Shown here: piece after piece, positions 25,201 to 33,599 of the stretch
Numbering within the stretch: position 1 is the stretch's first letter
How the letters are laid out: every line of letters begins with the position of its first letter
Source: Arthrobacter sp. YN
Lineage (GTDB): Bacteria > Actinomycetota > Actinomycetes > Actinomycetales > Micrococcaceae
DNA: 64,000 bases
Direction: 5' to 3'
NCBI RefSeq assembly: GCF_002224285.1
Contig: NZ_CP022436.1
Coordinates: 372,001-436,000, forward strand
The notes under the pieces: generated by a model
Seen by the model: only the letters and a program-made list of their open reading frames with translations
Told to the model about the DNA's origin: nothing
Database searches by the model: none
Translations under genes and position numbers: made by a program

Positions 25201-26295
25201 ATGGCTCAAGAAGAGGGCTCTCTTTCACAGGATGGCGCCAACGCGCCACTGCCTGATGAAACGTCACCGCCTGCCAAGGCGACCATGCGCGAGCAGGTGA
25301 ACGACATCATCGAATCCATCCTTGCCGATACCGAACCGCGCAGCGAAGCCGCCAGAATCAGGCTCGGTGCGTTGTTGGAGGCGAATCCCGAAGACCCTCA
25401 GCGGGCCTTGTTGGAGCATCTGCTGGAAACCCGCAAAGAGGCCGCACCGGCATCCACGGTGCCGGTTCACCTCGAAGCCGCCAGCGTGCACCTCGAGTCC
25501 GTTGACGCAGCGCGGACCGTGTCGGTTCCCGTCAGCCACGAAGTCCGTGAAGGAATCCAGGCGGTCCTGGCGGACAAGCTTCTACTGACCGCTTTCCAGC
25601 CCGTCCATGCACTGCCCAGCGGCGACGTAGTGGGCGTTGAGGCACTCACCCGCTTCGTCGGTGAAGACGGCGCCGGCGCCGAGGTCTGGTTCAGCGAGGC
25701 TGCCGCCGCTGGGCTGGGAACCGAGTTGGAGATCGCTGCCCTCCACTGCGCACTCACGGCGGCGCACGATGTCCCGGAAACCATGTCCGTTGCCCTCAAC
25801 CTCACCCCCGCAACCTCCAGCGACCCCAGGGTGCGGAACCTGCTGGCCGCTGCGGCACTCGCGCCGGACCGGATCATTGTTGAACTCACCGGCAGCCTGG
25901 CCGACGTCGGAGGCCAAACCGGCCGCGAGGGACTCGGGCCGCTGCGCACCTTGGGTTTGCGCCTGGCCATCAGCGCCTCCGGAGCAGCGTTGGTCGCCTT
26001 GGAGCGGGTGGAGCAACTGCGCCCGGACATCATCAAACTGGACCGCCACCTGATTGAAGGCATCGAAAGCAGCGAAGGCCAAAGGATCCGGGCCAAGGCG
26101 ATCGTTGAGCTCGCCAGGGAGATCGGGGCGGAAGTCATTGCTGTAGGCATCGAGACTGCCGAAGAACTCGAGGAAGTCACGGCGCTCAACATCACCGCAG
26201 CCCAGGGATACCTCCTGGGACGCCCCTCGGTTCACCCGCTGGACTGGTCGGCGTGGAGCATCCGCGCACAATCGGAAGCCCAGCCTGCCGGCTGA
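25201..26295 (+). CDS. EAL-domain protein, probably catalytically inactive
   Basis: 364 residues: a helical N-terminal region of about 115 residues, then an EAL fold (FQPVHALPSGDVVGVEALTR). The Glu of E-A-L is present, but later metal-binding motifs are lost. The DDFG(T/S)GYSS loop is replaced by LAISASGAALVAL, and the usual AEGVE(T/N) reads AVGIET, without its first Glu. PDIIKLDRHLIEGI retains the K and D. It should therefore bind c-di-GMP or a partner rather than hydrolyse it (inference from known catalytic residues). No GGDEF or sensor domain. It stands alone with its own RBS. Confidence 0.82.
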   Translation: MAQEEGSLSQDGANAPLPDETSPPAKATMREQVNDIIESILADTEPRSEAARIRLGALLEANPEDPQRALLEHLLETRKEAAPASTVPVHLEAASVHLESVDAARTVSVPVSHEVREGIQAVLADKLLLTAFQPVHALPSGDVVGVEALTRFVGEDGAGAEVWFSEAAAAGLGTELEIAALHCALTAAHDVPETMSVALNLTPATSSDPRVRNLLAAAALAPDRIIVELTGSLADVGGQTGREGLGPLRTLGLRLAISASGAALVALERVEQLRPDIIKLDRHLIEGIESSEGQRIRAKAIVELAREIGAEVIAVGIETAEELEEVTALNITAAQGYLLGRPSVHPLDWSAWSIRAQSEAQPAG

Positions 26296-26311
26296 CAACT
26301 GGCTCCGTGAC

Positions 26312-27169
26312 TTAGTCAGCGATATGCCGCGGATCGTTGCCCACGAAGGTTCCGGGGAGCATTCCGGCGCCGAAGACAGGGCCCGGTTCCGGCCGCTTGG
26401 GGTGCCTGCGGTCGTCGTCGTTCCGCTGGGTCAGGCGACGCACCACCCAAGGGAAGAGATGATGGCGGGCCCACACAATGTCGCCTGCCCGGGCCTCGCG
26501 CCAGCTGCCCTCGGGCAGGGGTTTGGGTGTTAGCGGCTCAAGGGAATGTGGAACGTTGAGGGTGTTGAGGACCATGATGGCGATGGTGTGCTGGCCCAAC
26601 GGCGAAAAATGGAGCCGGTCAGGATCCCACATCCGGGGATCGGTGAGTTGGCGCAACCCCCAGAGGTCGGCCACCACGGCGTCATGGCGGGCCGCCACAG
26701 CCCGGACGTTCTCGTTGTAGATGGCCACCTTGCCGCGGGCGAGCCCCAGCACCGGGGTAGCGCCCCAGTCCGGCCCGGTGAACAGCAGGATGGTGGCGCC
26801 GGTGGAGGCCAGCGTTTCCACGCCGGCGTCCAGTTCGAGGGCCAATTTATCGGGATCGCTCCGGTGGAAGAGCAGGTCGTTGCCGCCGGCATTGAGCGTG
26901 ATCAGATCTGGGTTGAGGTCCAGTGCCGGGCGCACTTGCTCCTCCAGGATTTCATGGAGCAACCGTCCACTGATGGCCAGGTTGGCGTAGGCGAAATCCT
27001 CGTGCCCGGTGCTCAACTCTTCCGCAACCCGGTCTGCCCAGCCCCGGAGGCCGCCGGGGCTCCGCGGCTCGGGATCGCCTAAGCCTTCGGTGAAGGAGTC
27101 ACCCAAAGCCACATAACGGCTCCACGGGTGCAGGCCAGCTCCGAAGCTACCCGAACCACCCTGCCCCAA
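26312..27169 (-). CDS. SGNH/GDSL family hydrolase
   Basis: About 285 residues. Block I GDSFTEGLGD (Ser nucleophile), block II Gly in ANLAISGRLLHEIL, block III TLNAGGNDLLF (Asn oxyanion), and block V DRLHFSPLGQHTIA (Asp and His) are all present: a complete esterase/lipase-type active site without a signal peptide. The start is uncertain, as no ATG lies close upstream. TTG 27169 is used here; CTG 27133, with GGAG five nt upstream, fits the RBS better. The frame stays open across the MPI gene, which is a shadow. The substrate is unknown. Proteins of this kind are usually cytosolic esterases. Confidence 0.8.
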   Translation of the reverse strand: MGQGGSGSFGAGLHPWSRYVALGDSFTEGLGDPEPRSPGGLRGWADRVAEELSTGHEDFAYANLAISGRLLHEILEEQVRPALDLNPDLITLNAGGNDLLFHRSDPDKLALELDAGVETLASTGATILLFTGPDWGATPVLGLARGKVAIYNENVRAVAARHDAVVADLWGLRQLTDPRMWDPDRLHFSPLGQHTIAIMVLNTLNVPHSLEPLTPKPLPEGSWREARAGDIVWARHHLFPWVVRRLTQRNDDDRRHPKRPEPGPVFGAGMLPGTFVGNDPRHIAD

Positions 27170-27239
27170 CCGTTGGCACTTTGGGCGTTCATCTCCCCAT
27201 AGTGCGCTTACTGGGCGCGCATCGCCATGGGTGGGCTGG

Positions 27240-28004
27240 CTAAATCCACTTCGGGGCGGCCAGAACGGCACTTTCGGCACTGGGTCCGGTGGCCGTGACA
27301 CCGGAGGTGCCGCGGCCGGTGGCCCATTCGACGACGGCGGGCAGGGGGCCGGTGATGAGCGTCGGGTCCGCGGCGCTGGTGTCGCCAAACGTGAGGCCTG
27401 CGCCGTTCCCGGCGGTGTCGGTGACGTTGATGAGGAGCCCGGTGTCGGTGCCGCGGGTTTTCCAGGCGCCTGTGATGTCTTTGAGCAGACGTTCGAGGAC
27501 CGGGGCCGGGATGTCGTTGAACGTGGCTCCGTTGGCCAGGTCCACGGCGTGCACCCAGACTTCGCGGGTGCGCATCCACACTGTTTCCGACGCCGGGACT
27601 GTCCTCCCTTGCGCAGTGCGTACTTCGTTGGCCCAGTTCTCATCCGGGAGGTCGCGCCATTCGACGGACAGGTGCACCGCGGAATGGTCGAACAGGTTCC
27701 GCAGCGCAATCGGCGACAGGGTGGCGCCGAAGTTGATCTCGTGGTTCCGCGCGTCAGAAGAGGCATACATGGGTGTTTCAACGCCGGTGGCAGCCCATTC
27801 CACCAAGCGCGCGATCGCGCGGGCGTTGTACCCCACGTGCGCCACAACGTGCCGTCGGGTCCAGTCCGGAAGGAGGGTGCCGCCGTCGAGCTCTGCATCC
27901 GTGAGTTCGTTGAGCTTGCGGGCGAAGAACGCTGTGCCCCGCCGGGCCTGCAGGAGGTCTTCCTGGAGGCCCGGATCGGTGGCGAGATCGTGGCGGGCTG
28001 CCAT
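27240..28004 (-). CDS. Mycothiol-dependent maleylpyruvate isomerase
   Basis: A 254-residue MDMPI/DinB-like metalloenzyme. Conserved LLPDWTRRHVVAHVGYNARA supplies the metal His, and the Glu and His in EVWVHAVDLANG complete the site. GATLSPIALRNLFDHSAVHL is another family block. It converts maleylpyruvate to fumarylpyruvate using mycothiol, a thiol of actinobacteria. It is third in the gentisate operon, overlapping the FAH-type hydrolase by one base, so it is coupled to it. Confidence 0.88.
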   Translation of the reverse strand: MAARHDLATDPGLQEDLLQARRGTAFFARKLNELTDAELDGGTLLPDWTRRHVVAHVGYNARAIARLVEWAATGVETPMYASSDARNHEINFGATLSPIALRNLFDHSAVHLSVEWRDLPDENWANEVRTAQGRTVPASETVWMRTREVWVHAVDLANGATFNDIPAPVLERLLKDITGAWKTRGTDTGLLINVTDTAGNGAGLTFGDTSAADPTLITGPLPAVVEWATGRGTSGVTATGPSAESAVLAAPKWI

Positions 28005-28840
28005 CAGGCTTCCTTGACCACGCGGTTGTTCAGCTGGCCCAAGCCTTCGATGGTGGTGACCAGGAGCTGGCCTTCCTGCAGGTACCGCTTGGGGTCCTGG
28101 GCGTGGCCCACACCGCCGGGCGTGCCCGTGGCAATCACGTCCCCGGGGTTGAGCGTGATGATGGTGGAGATGTAGGAGACCAGGTACTCGGGGGTGAAGA
28201 CGAGGTCGCCGGTGGGGGTGGACTGCTGGATTTCCCCGTCCACGGCGGAGGTCATGAGTGGCCCGGCGGTGAATTCATCCCTGGTGACCAGAGCCGGGCC
28301 GAACGGGGTGGAGTTCTCCCACGTCTTACCCTGGAGCCACTGGATGGTGCGGAACTGGTAGTCGCGCATGCTGATGTCGTTCAGGACCGCGTACCCGGCG
28401 ATGTGGTCCGCGGCTTCAGCTTCGGCGATGCGGCGGCCCTTCTTGCCGATGATCACGGCGAGTTCGGCTTCCCAGTCCACGGTGTCCGATTCTTGGGGCA
28501 ACGGCAGGTCGTCGTTCGGGCCGATCAGGGATTCCTGGTACTTCGCGAACAAGGTGGGGTACTCGGGAATCTCCCTGCCCATCTCCTTGATGTGGTTGCG
28601 GTAGTTGTGGCCCACGCAGATGATCTTCCCCGGTGCGGGCACGACGGCGGCGAGGTCCGCGCCGTCGAGCGCGTGCGTTGCGCCGTTGGCCGCCTTCGCC
28701 TTTTCCTCCCAGGCGGGGTCGGCCAGCAGCGCGCCGACATCGGTGAAACCGGGGATCTCAGTGAGGGTCTCGCCGTCCTGGCGGACGGCTACGCTGCCTT
28801 TGCCGGTGGCGGTTTCGAGGCGGAGGGTGAGGAGTCTCAT
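28004..28840 (-). CDS. Fumarylpyruvate hydrolase (fumarylacetoacetate hydrolase family)
   Basis: A 278-residue FAH-superfamily enzyme cleaving fumarylpyruvate to fumarate and pyruvate, the last step of the gentisate path. Conserved: CVGHNYRNHIKEMGREIPEY, metal ligands in VDWEAELAVIIGKKGR (E..E) with a further Asp nearby, GPALVTRDEF, and VIATGTPGGVGHAQDPKRYL. The specific substrate is inferred from its neighbours, the maleylpyruvate isomerase and gentisate dioxygenase. Confidence 0.88.
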   Translation of the reverse strand: MRLLTLRLETATGKGSVAVRQDGETLTEIPGFTDVGALLADPAWEEKAKAANGATHALDGADLAAVVPAPGKIICVGHNYRNHIKEMGREIPEYPTLFAKYQESLIGPNDDLPLPQESDTVDWEAELAVIIGKKGRRIAEAEAADHIAGYAVLNDISMRDYQFRTIQWLQGKTWENSTPFGPALVTRDEFTAGPLMTSAVDGEIQQSTPTGDLVFTPEYLVSYISTIITLNPGDVIATGTPGGVGHAQDPKRYLQEGQLLVTTIEGLGQLNNRVVKEA

Positions 28841-29986
28841 TTACTTTCGTCCTTCGGTGTAGCTGCGGTTGAAGTTCAGTCGTTCAAAGATGGGGGCGTC
28901 GCTGAAGCGGAAAAGATCAAAGTCTGTTTGTGTAACAGCGTCGGCGTCCGCCGTCAGGGACCATTCCTGCCAGGACGGGACCACGAACAGGTCACCCTTG
29001 GCCAGCTGCTTGGTCTCGCCGTTCAACACCACAGTGCCGGTGCCCTCGAAGACCTGCCAGACACTGGAACCGACCTCGCGGAGCGGCTCGGTGGTGGCGC
29101 CCGCGCGGAGGCGGTGGAACTCGGCCCGGATGGTGGGCATGACGTCCCCGCCGGTGGTCGGGTTCGAGTACCGGACAGCGGCGTGGCCCTGGGACACAGT
29201 GGCAGGGTGGCCCTCGTCTTCCAGCAACAGTTGCTCGCGGAGGGCTGCGTCGGTGTGTTCCCAGCGGTACGCGGCGATGGGGGAGTTGGTGGTGTCATCG
29301 AGACCGGACAGGGGTCGCAGGCCCGGGTGCGCCCAAAGCCGTTCGGAACGGGAAATGTCCGGGGTCGCTTCATCAGTGACACGTTCGGTGCCAAACTCGA
29401 AGAACCCGGCATCGGCATAGTGCACGAACGGGATGTCCAGGCCGTCGATCCACGCCATCGGCTGGTCGGTGTCATTGTGATGGCCGTGGAAGTTCCAGCC
29501 CGGGGTGAGCAGGAAATCACCGCGACGCATCGCCACCGGATCCCCGTTCACCACCGTCCACACACCCTCGCCCTCAACGACGAAGCGGAACGCGTTCTGG
29601 GAATGGCGGTGCTCCGGAGCAACCTCATGGGCGCCCAGGTACTGGATGGCGGCCCACAACGTCGGTGTCGCGTACGGTGTGCCCGCCAGGCCCGGGTTGG
29701 CGAGAGCAATCGCGCGGCGTTCCCCACCCCGGCCCACGGGAACAAGGTCACCGGCACGGGCGGCCAACGGGTATAGGTCGTTCCAGCGCCACACATGCGG
29801 AACGGCCTTCGGGGTGGGGGCCATCGGCATCAATTCACCGATCTCCGTCCACAACGGGATCAGGTTCTCTGTGTCGAAGTCCTTGTAGAGCTGCTCCAAC
29901 TGGGCGGCTTCCTCCGGAGTGGGCTCCGGTAAGGCGTGGCTGGCGGCCACAGATTCATGAGTCGTGTTCTCGGCGCTGATGGACAC
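28841..29986 (-). CDS. Gentisate 1,2-dioxygenase
   Basis: A 381-residue bicupin. Fe(II)-binding HRHSQNAFRFVVEG with the later His in PGWNFHGHHND marks the N-terminal cupin. The second cupin (AEFHRLRAGATTEPLREVGS) has lost most ligands, as in known gentisate dioxygenases. It opens the gentisate ring to maleylpyruvate. Start GTG 29986 has AGGAGG upstream. It is the first gene of the operon read leftwards; its promoter region contains two inverted repeats (30001-30037 and 30065-30081). Confidence 0.92.
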   Translation of the reverse strand: MSISAENTTHESVAASHALPEPTPEEAAQLEQLYKDFDTENLIPLWTEIGELMPMAPTPKAVPHVWRWNDLYPLAARAGDLVPVGRGGERRAIALANPGLAGTPYATPTLWAAIQYLGAHEVAPEHRHSQNAFRFVVEGEGVWTVVNGDPVAMRRGDFLLTPGWNFHGHHNDTDQPMAWIDGLDIPFVHYADAGFFEFGTERVTDEATPDISRSERLWAHPGLRPLSGLDDTTNSPIAAYRWEHTDAALREQLLLEDEGHPATVSQGHAAVRYSNPTTGGDVMPTIRAEFHRLRAGATTEPLREVGSSVWQVFEGTGTVVLNGETKQLAKGDLFVVPSWQEWSLTADADAVTQTDFDLFRFSDAPIFERLNFNRSYTEGRK

Positions 29987-30000
29987 GTAGGCCTCCTGGA

Positions 30001-30037
30001 TAGGGTCCGAACAGTTCGTTGGCGTAGTTCGACCCTA
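30001..30037. promoter_or_regulatory. Large inverted repeat upstream of gentisate dioxygenase
   Basis: TAGGGTCCGAAC (30001-30012) and GTTCGACCCTA (30027-30037) are complementary over 11 positions with one bulged C. It lies between the dioxygenase start (29986) and the IclR-type palindrome at 30065, in the promoter or 5' leader of the catabolic operon. It may be a transcript hairpin or a second operator. Confidence 0.5.
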
Positions 30038-30064
30038 GGGATGCTTGATCATCAGTCCGAGAAA

Positions 30065-30081
30065 ATTCTGCTCTACAGAAT
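30065..30081. promoter_or_regulatory. Probable IclR operator 1
   Basis: ATTCTG-CTCTA-CAGAAT (30065-30081) is a perfect 6-5-6 inverted repeat. The same arms recur at 30931-30947. It lies between the IclR gene's 3' end and the gentisate operon, so it is placed to control that operon. Confidence 0.75.
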
Positions 30082-30123
30082 TGATGAACGACGCGGTGGA
30101 GGCTGCTTGACCTGATGCGCTGC

Positions 30124-30939
30124 TCAGTCGGTGGGGTTCGCCGCTATGTCTACCTCCAACTGCCGGCAGGTTTCGCGCATCGCGGTGACCAGGCCGGCGT
30201 CGAACACCTTACGGAATCGTGTGGCAGGCGTGGCGACGCTGAGCGCCCCCACCACCGAGCCGTGCCCGTTATGCAGGGCCATGCCCAAGGCGCTGACACC
30301 CTCCTCGGTTCCCTCAAAATTGGCAGCAAACCCGTTGCTCCTGGTGGTTTCCAGTTCGCGGAGAAAGGCCGGGAATTCTTTGTCCGGGATGGTGTCTCCG
30401 CCGATCTCCGCGTTATGGCTTCGGAACAGTTGCTCGATCATCACGGGCTCCAGTTCTGCAAGCATCGCTTTTCCGCCGGAGGTCCTGTTTGCGGGCATGA
30501 CGGTGCCTTGGCGGTCGCCCACGCGCAGCACGTTGCTGCCCTCCACGGTGGACAGGAAACGGACCTTGGTACCCACGCGGACCATGAGGTTGACGGTCTC
30601 GTTGAGTTGACCGGAAAGAAGTTCCATGTGCGGCTGGGCGAGGTCGCGGAGCAGCCGCGTCCAGCTCAGGCCGGCGGGGCCGACACCCATCGCAGGGCCC
30701 GGAACGTAGCGGCGGTTCTCGTCCTGAACGGCGAATCCACGGTAAACCAGCATCGCCAAAAGGCGGTGGGCCGTTGACGGGGCAACGCCCAACTCCGCGG
30801 CGGCGTCCTTGAGCCGGAGTGCGCCGCCATCTCGTAGCAACTGCAGGAGTTGGAGGGCGTTATCCACGGCTTCAATGGAGTAGGTAGGCCGTTTCTGTAC
30901 CGGCTTACGGCTGGACGTGGAAGTCGGATTATTCTGCAC
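30124..30939 (-). CDS. IclR family transcriptional regulator of the gentisate cluster
   Basis: A 271-residue IclR protein. N-terminal helix-turn-helix: YSIEAVDNALQLLQLLRDGG, LRLKDAAAELGVAPSTAHRL, LAMLVYRGFAVQDENRRYVP. C-terminal effector domain: FLSTVEGSNVLRVGDRQGTV, FAANFEGTEEGVSALGMAL. It starts at GTG 30939, which lies inside an ATTCTG-N5-CAGAAT palindrome, consistent with tight autorepression. It is divergent from the transporter and hydroxylase genes and adjacent to the dioxygenase operon. The likely inducer is 3-hydroxybenzoate or gentisate. Confidence 0.92.
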   Translation of the reverse strand: MQNNPTSTSSRKPVQKRPTYSIEAVDNALQLLQLLRDGGALRLKDAAAELGVAPSTAHRLLAMLVYRGFAVQDENRRYVPGPAMGVGPAGLSWTRLLRDLAQPHMELLSGQLNETVNLMVRVGTKVRFLSTVEGSNVLRVGDRQGTVMPANRTSGGKAMLAELEPVMIEQLFRSHNAEIGGDTIPDKEFPAFLRELETTRSNGFAANFEGTEEGVSALGMALHNGHGSVVGALSVATPATRFRKVFDAGLVTAMRETCRQLEVDIAANPTD

Positions 30940-30947
30940 AACAGAAT
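30931..30947. promoter_or_regulatory. Probable IclR operator 2, overlapping the iclR start codon
   Basis: ATTCTG-CACAA-CAGAAT (30931-30947) has the same arms as the 30065 site. The iclR GTG start (30937-30939 on the reverse strand) is inside it, and the transporter ATG is 41 nt downstream. One bound regulator could block both directions. Confidence 0.75.
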
Positions 30948-30987
30948 TCTATGGTGCTCTATTGCCGATGGACAGGACAGTGGTGGG

Positions 30988-32277
30988 ATGAATCACACAC
31001 TTCCCGCTGCAGCGTCGCAACGGACCACCGCCGGTGTTGACGGCCAAACCCCGCGCTTTTCCAAAGGGTCGGCCCTGGCCGTCCTGGTCTGCTGGCTGCT
31101 GGTGGTCTTCGACGGCTATGACCTCATCGTGTACGGCACCGTGCAATCGTCCCTGATCTCCGACACCGGGTGGGGGCTCACCAAAGCAACGGCGGGCACC
31201 ATCGGTTCCATGGCGTTCCTGGGAATGATGATCGGCGCCATCTTCGCCGGCCGCATGGCTGATTCCTGGGGCAGGCGTAAGACCATCCTTGGATGCGCGG
31301 TTCTGTTTTCCGTCTTCACCGTTCTCTGTGCATTTGCTCCCAACGCCGCGATCTTCGGTGCCCTCCGGCTGCTGGCGGGAATTGGCCTGGGCGGTCTGGT
31401 GCCCTCAGCCAATGCACTGGTTGCCGAACTGGTCCCTGCAAAGTGGCGTTCCACCATTGCAACGTTAATGATGTCCGGTGTACCGATCGGCGGGTCCATT
31501 GCTGCGCTGGTGGGGATTCCCATGATTCCAGCCTTCGGGTGGCAGGCGATGTTCCTGGTGGCCGTCCTGGCGCTGGTGATCGTAGTGCCTCTGGGTATGA
31601 AGTACATCCCTGAGACACTGCCGCCGGGCAAGGCCTCGGGGACCCCCCAGTCCCAGGGCCCCAAACCCGGCTTTGGATCCCTCCTGCGCGCGCCTTACCT
31701 CGGCGTCAGCGTACTGTTCGCCTTGGCCACCATCGCCACCCTTTTCGCCTGGTACGGCTTGGGAACCTGGCTGCCCAACCTCATGCAACTGGCCGGCTAC
31801 AACCTCGGCTCGGCGCTGACGTTCGCACTGGCCCTGAATCTCGGAGCCGTTGCCGGATCGGTGATTACCGCGTGGGCCGGCACGCGCTTCGGCCCGATTC
31901 CGACGGCGATAGCGGCAGCCGCTGTGGCCGCCGTCGGGCTTCTGGTTCTCTTGACCGGGCCTTCAGTGGCCGTGGTGTACCTCGCCCTGGTGCTGGCCGG
32001 CGTCGGAACGCACGGCACGCAGTGCCTGATCATCGCCGCGGTGGCCAGCCACTATCCCGATCATCTGCGCGGAACCGCACTTGGCTGGGCGCTGGGCACC
32101 GGCCGCATTGGCGCCGTCATCGCACCCCAGGTGGGTGGGCTCCTGCTGGCAGCCGGGCTGGGCGTCAACTCCAACTTCCTCGCGTTCGCCGGCGCCGCCG
32201 CCCTCGCAGCGGTCCTTCTGGCCGCCGTCGGACTCAACATCAAATCAAAGATCTCCCAAGGAGCAAACAATGTCTGA
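30988..32277 (+). CDS. Aromatic acid:H+ symporter (AAHS family MFS transporter)
   Basis: A 429-residue MFS protein with 12 helices. VVFDGYDLIVYGTVQSSL is the AAHS D-x-x-D signature in helix 1 (PcaK/BenK/GenK type). AGRMADSWGRRKTILGCAVL is motif A, and LRLLAGIGLGGLVPSANALV belongs to helix 4. It imports an aromatic acid, most likely 3-hydroxybenzoate or gentisate given the neighbouring hydroxylase. ATG 30988 (MNHTLPAA) is the start; the longer open frame runs over the iclR operator. Its stop overlaps the hydroxylase start by 8 nt. Confidence 0.9.
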   Translation: MNHTLPAAASQRTTAGVDGQTPRFSKGSALAVLVCWLLVVFDGYDLIVYGTVQSSLISDTGWGLTKATAGTIGSMAFLGMMIGAIFAGRMADSWGRRKTILGCAVLFSVFTVLCAFAPNAAIFGALRLLAGIGLGGLVPSANALVAELVPAKWRSTIATLMMSGVPIGGSIAALVGIPMIPAFGWQAMFLVAVLALVIVVPLGMKYIPETLPPGKASGTPQSQGPKPGFGSLLRAPYLGVSVLFALATIATLFAWYGLGTWLPNLMQLAGYNLGSALTFALALNLGAVAGSVITAWAGTRFGPIPTAIAAAAVAAVGLLVLLTGPSVAVVYLALVLAGVGTHGTQCLIIAAVASHYPDHLRGTALGWALGTGRIGAVIAPQVGGLLLAAGLGVNSNFLAFAGAAALAAVLLAAVGLNIKSKISQGANNV

Positions 32278-33520
32278 GTACACCACGTCCACTGATGTCC
32301 TGGTTGTGGGAGGGGGAATGGCCGGGCTGGCCGGCGCATTGGCCCTCCGCGAAAACGGTGCGAACGTCACGCTGGTGGAACGCGCACCCGAATTCGGTGA
32401 GGTGGGAGCCGGCCTGCAGATGGCGCCGAACGCCTCGCGGGTGCTGAAGCGGTGGGGCTTGCTGGAGAAGGCGCTTGCGGTCGGTGTGCAGCCCAAGCAT
32501 CTGGTATTCCGCGACGCGACCACCGGTGAAGAGCTGACGCGCCAGTCGCTCTGCGGGGAGTTCGAGGAACGCTACGGCGCCCCGTATGTGGTGATCCACC
32601 GCAGCGACCTGCACCGCGTGCTCCTGGAAGGATGCGAAGCGGCGGGCGTGAAACTGGTCAACGACGTCATGGTGGACAGCGTGGAAACCGTGAACGGCCG
32701 CGGCGTGGTGCACACAGCAACTGGTGTGGACTATGAAGCAGATGTGGTGATCGGCGCCGACGGGCTGAAGTCCACGTTGCGGCCGCAGGTGGCATCCGAT
32801 GAGCCTGTCTCCTCCGCCTACGTTGCTTACCGCGGCACCGTCCCCATTACCCCTGAGACCCCGGCAGCCGACCTCGAGGACGTGGTGGTCTACCTCGGCC
32901 CCGACGTCCACTTGGTGCAGTACCCCCTGCGGAAGGGCGAACTGCTGAACACCGTGGCCGTCTTCAAATCGCCGTCATTTGAGCGCGGTGAAGAGCAGTA
33001 TGGGGGAGTGGACGAGCTCCAGGCCGCCTACAAGGACTGCGTTCCCGCCGTGCAGGCAGCCCTTGCGAACCTCGGCACGGGCATCCGCTGGCCCATGTAC
33101 GATCGCGATCCGATCGAAAACTGGATTGCCGGCCGCATGGTCCTGATGGGCGACGCCGCCCACCCCATGCTGCAGTACCTCGCCCAAGGCGCCTGCCAGG
33201 CACTCGAGGACGCCGCCGTGCTGCAGGACGTCAGCGCCGGCACGGTCTTCACAGCCGACGGCGTCAATCCGGATGCGTGGGATGAGGCAATTGCCGCGTT
33301 CAACACCGTCCGCGCAGCCCGCACTGCCCGCGTCCAGCGCACCGCCCGTGTGTGGGGCGAATCCTGGCACGTCTCCGGACTGGCCCGGACGCTGCGAAAC
33401 CTGCTCTTCAAGAGCCGCAAGGACAACGATTTCCAGTACAACGACTGGCTCTACGGTCAAACCGGTGAAGGCTTGCCGGCACCGGAGGCGCCACGGGTTG
33501 CCAGCCAGCTGCCTGCCTGA
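32270..33520 (+). CDS. 3-hydroxybenzoate 6-hydroxylase (FAD-dependent aromatic monooxygenase)
   Basis: A 416-residue class A flavin monooxygenase. GxGxxG fold VVGGGMAGLAGALALRENGA, the DG motif in VIGADGLKSTLR, and GD motif MVLMGDAAHPMLQYLAQGAC are present. YLAQGACQALEDA matches salicylate/3-hydroxybenzoate hydroxylases. Place in a gentisate cluster argues for para-hydroxylation of 3-hydroxybenzoate to gentisate; a salicylate 5-hydroxylase of this type is less likely. It overlaps the transporter stop, so import and first step are coupled. Confidence 0.88.
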   Translation: MSEYTTSTDVLVVGGGMAGLAGALALRENGANVTLVERAPEFGEVGAGLQMAPNASRVLKRWGLLEKALAVGVQPKHLVFRDATTGEELTRQSLCGEFEERYGAPYVVIHRSDLHRVLLEGCEAAGVKLVNDVMVDSVETVNGRGVVHTATGVDYEADVVIGADGLKSTLRPQVASDEPVSSAYVAYRGTVPITPETPAADLEDVVVYLGPDVHLVQYPLRKGELLNTVAVFKSPSFERGEEQYGGVDELQAAYKDCVPAVQAALANLGTGIRWPMYDRDPIENWIAGRMVLMGDAAHPMLQYLAQGACQALEDAAVLQDVSAGTVFTADGVNPDAWDEAIAAFNTVRAARTARVQRTARVWGESWHVSGLARTLRNLLFKSRKDNDFQYNDWLYGQTGEGLPAPEAPRVASQLPA

Positions 33521-33599
33521 CGCTTGGCGGCTTTTGCATGCCCGCTTTCGATGTCTCTCCCGTCGCCTACGATGACAACACCGGCGAAGGAGGAAATGT

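Noticed and set aside
26312..27898. A 528-residue minus-strand frame suggesting a fusion of the MPI region with the SGNH hydrolase
   Set aside because: The first 230 residues are a shifted reading of the real mycothiol-dependent isomerase gene, with Pro/Arg/Ser/Thr-rich nonsense composition. Only the SGNH part is protein-like.
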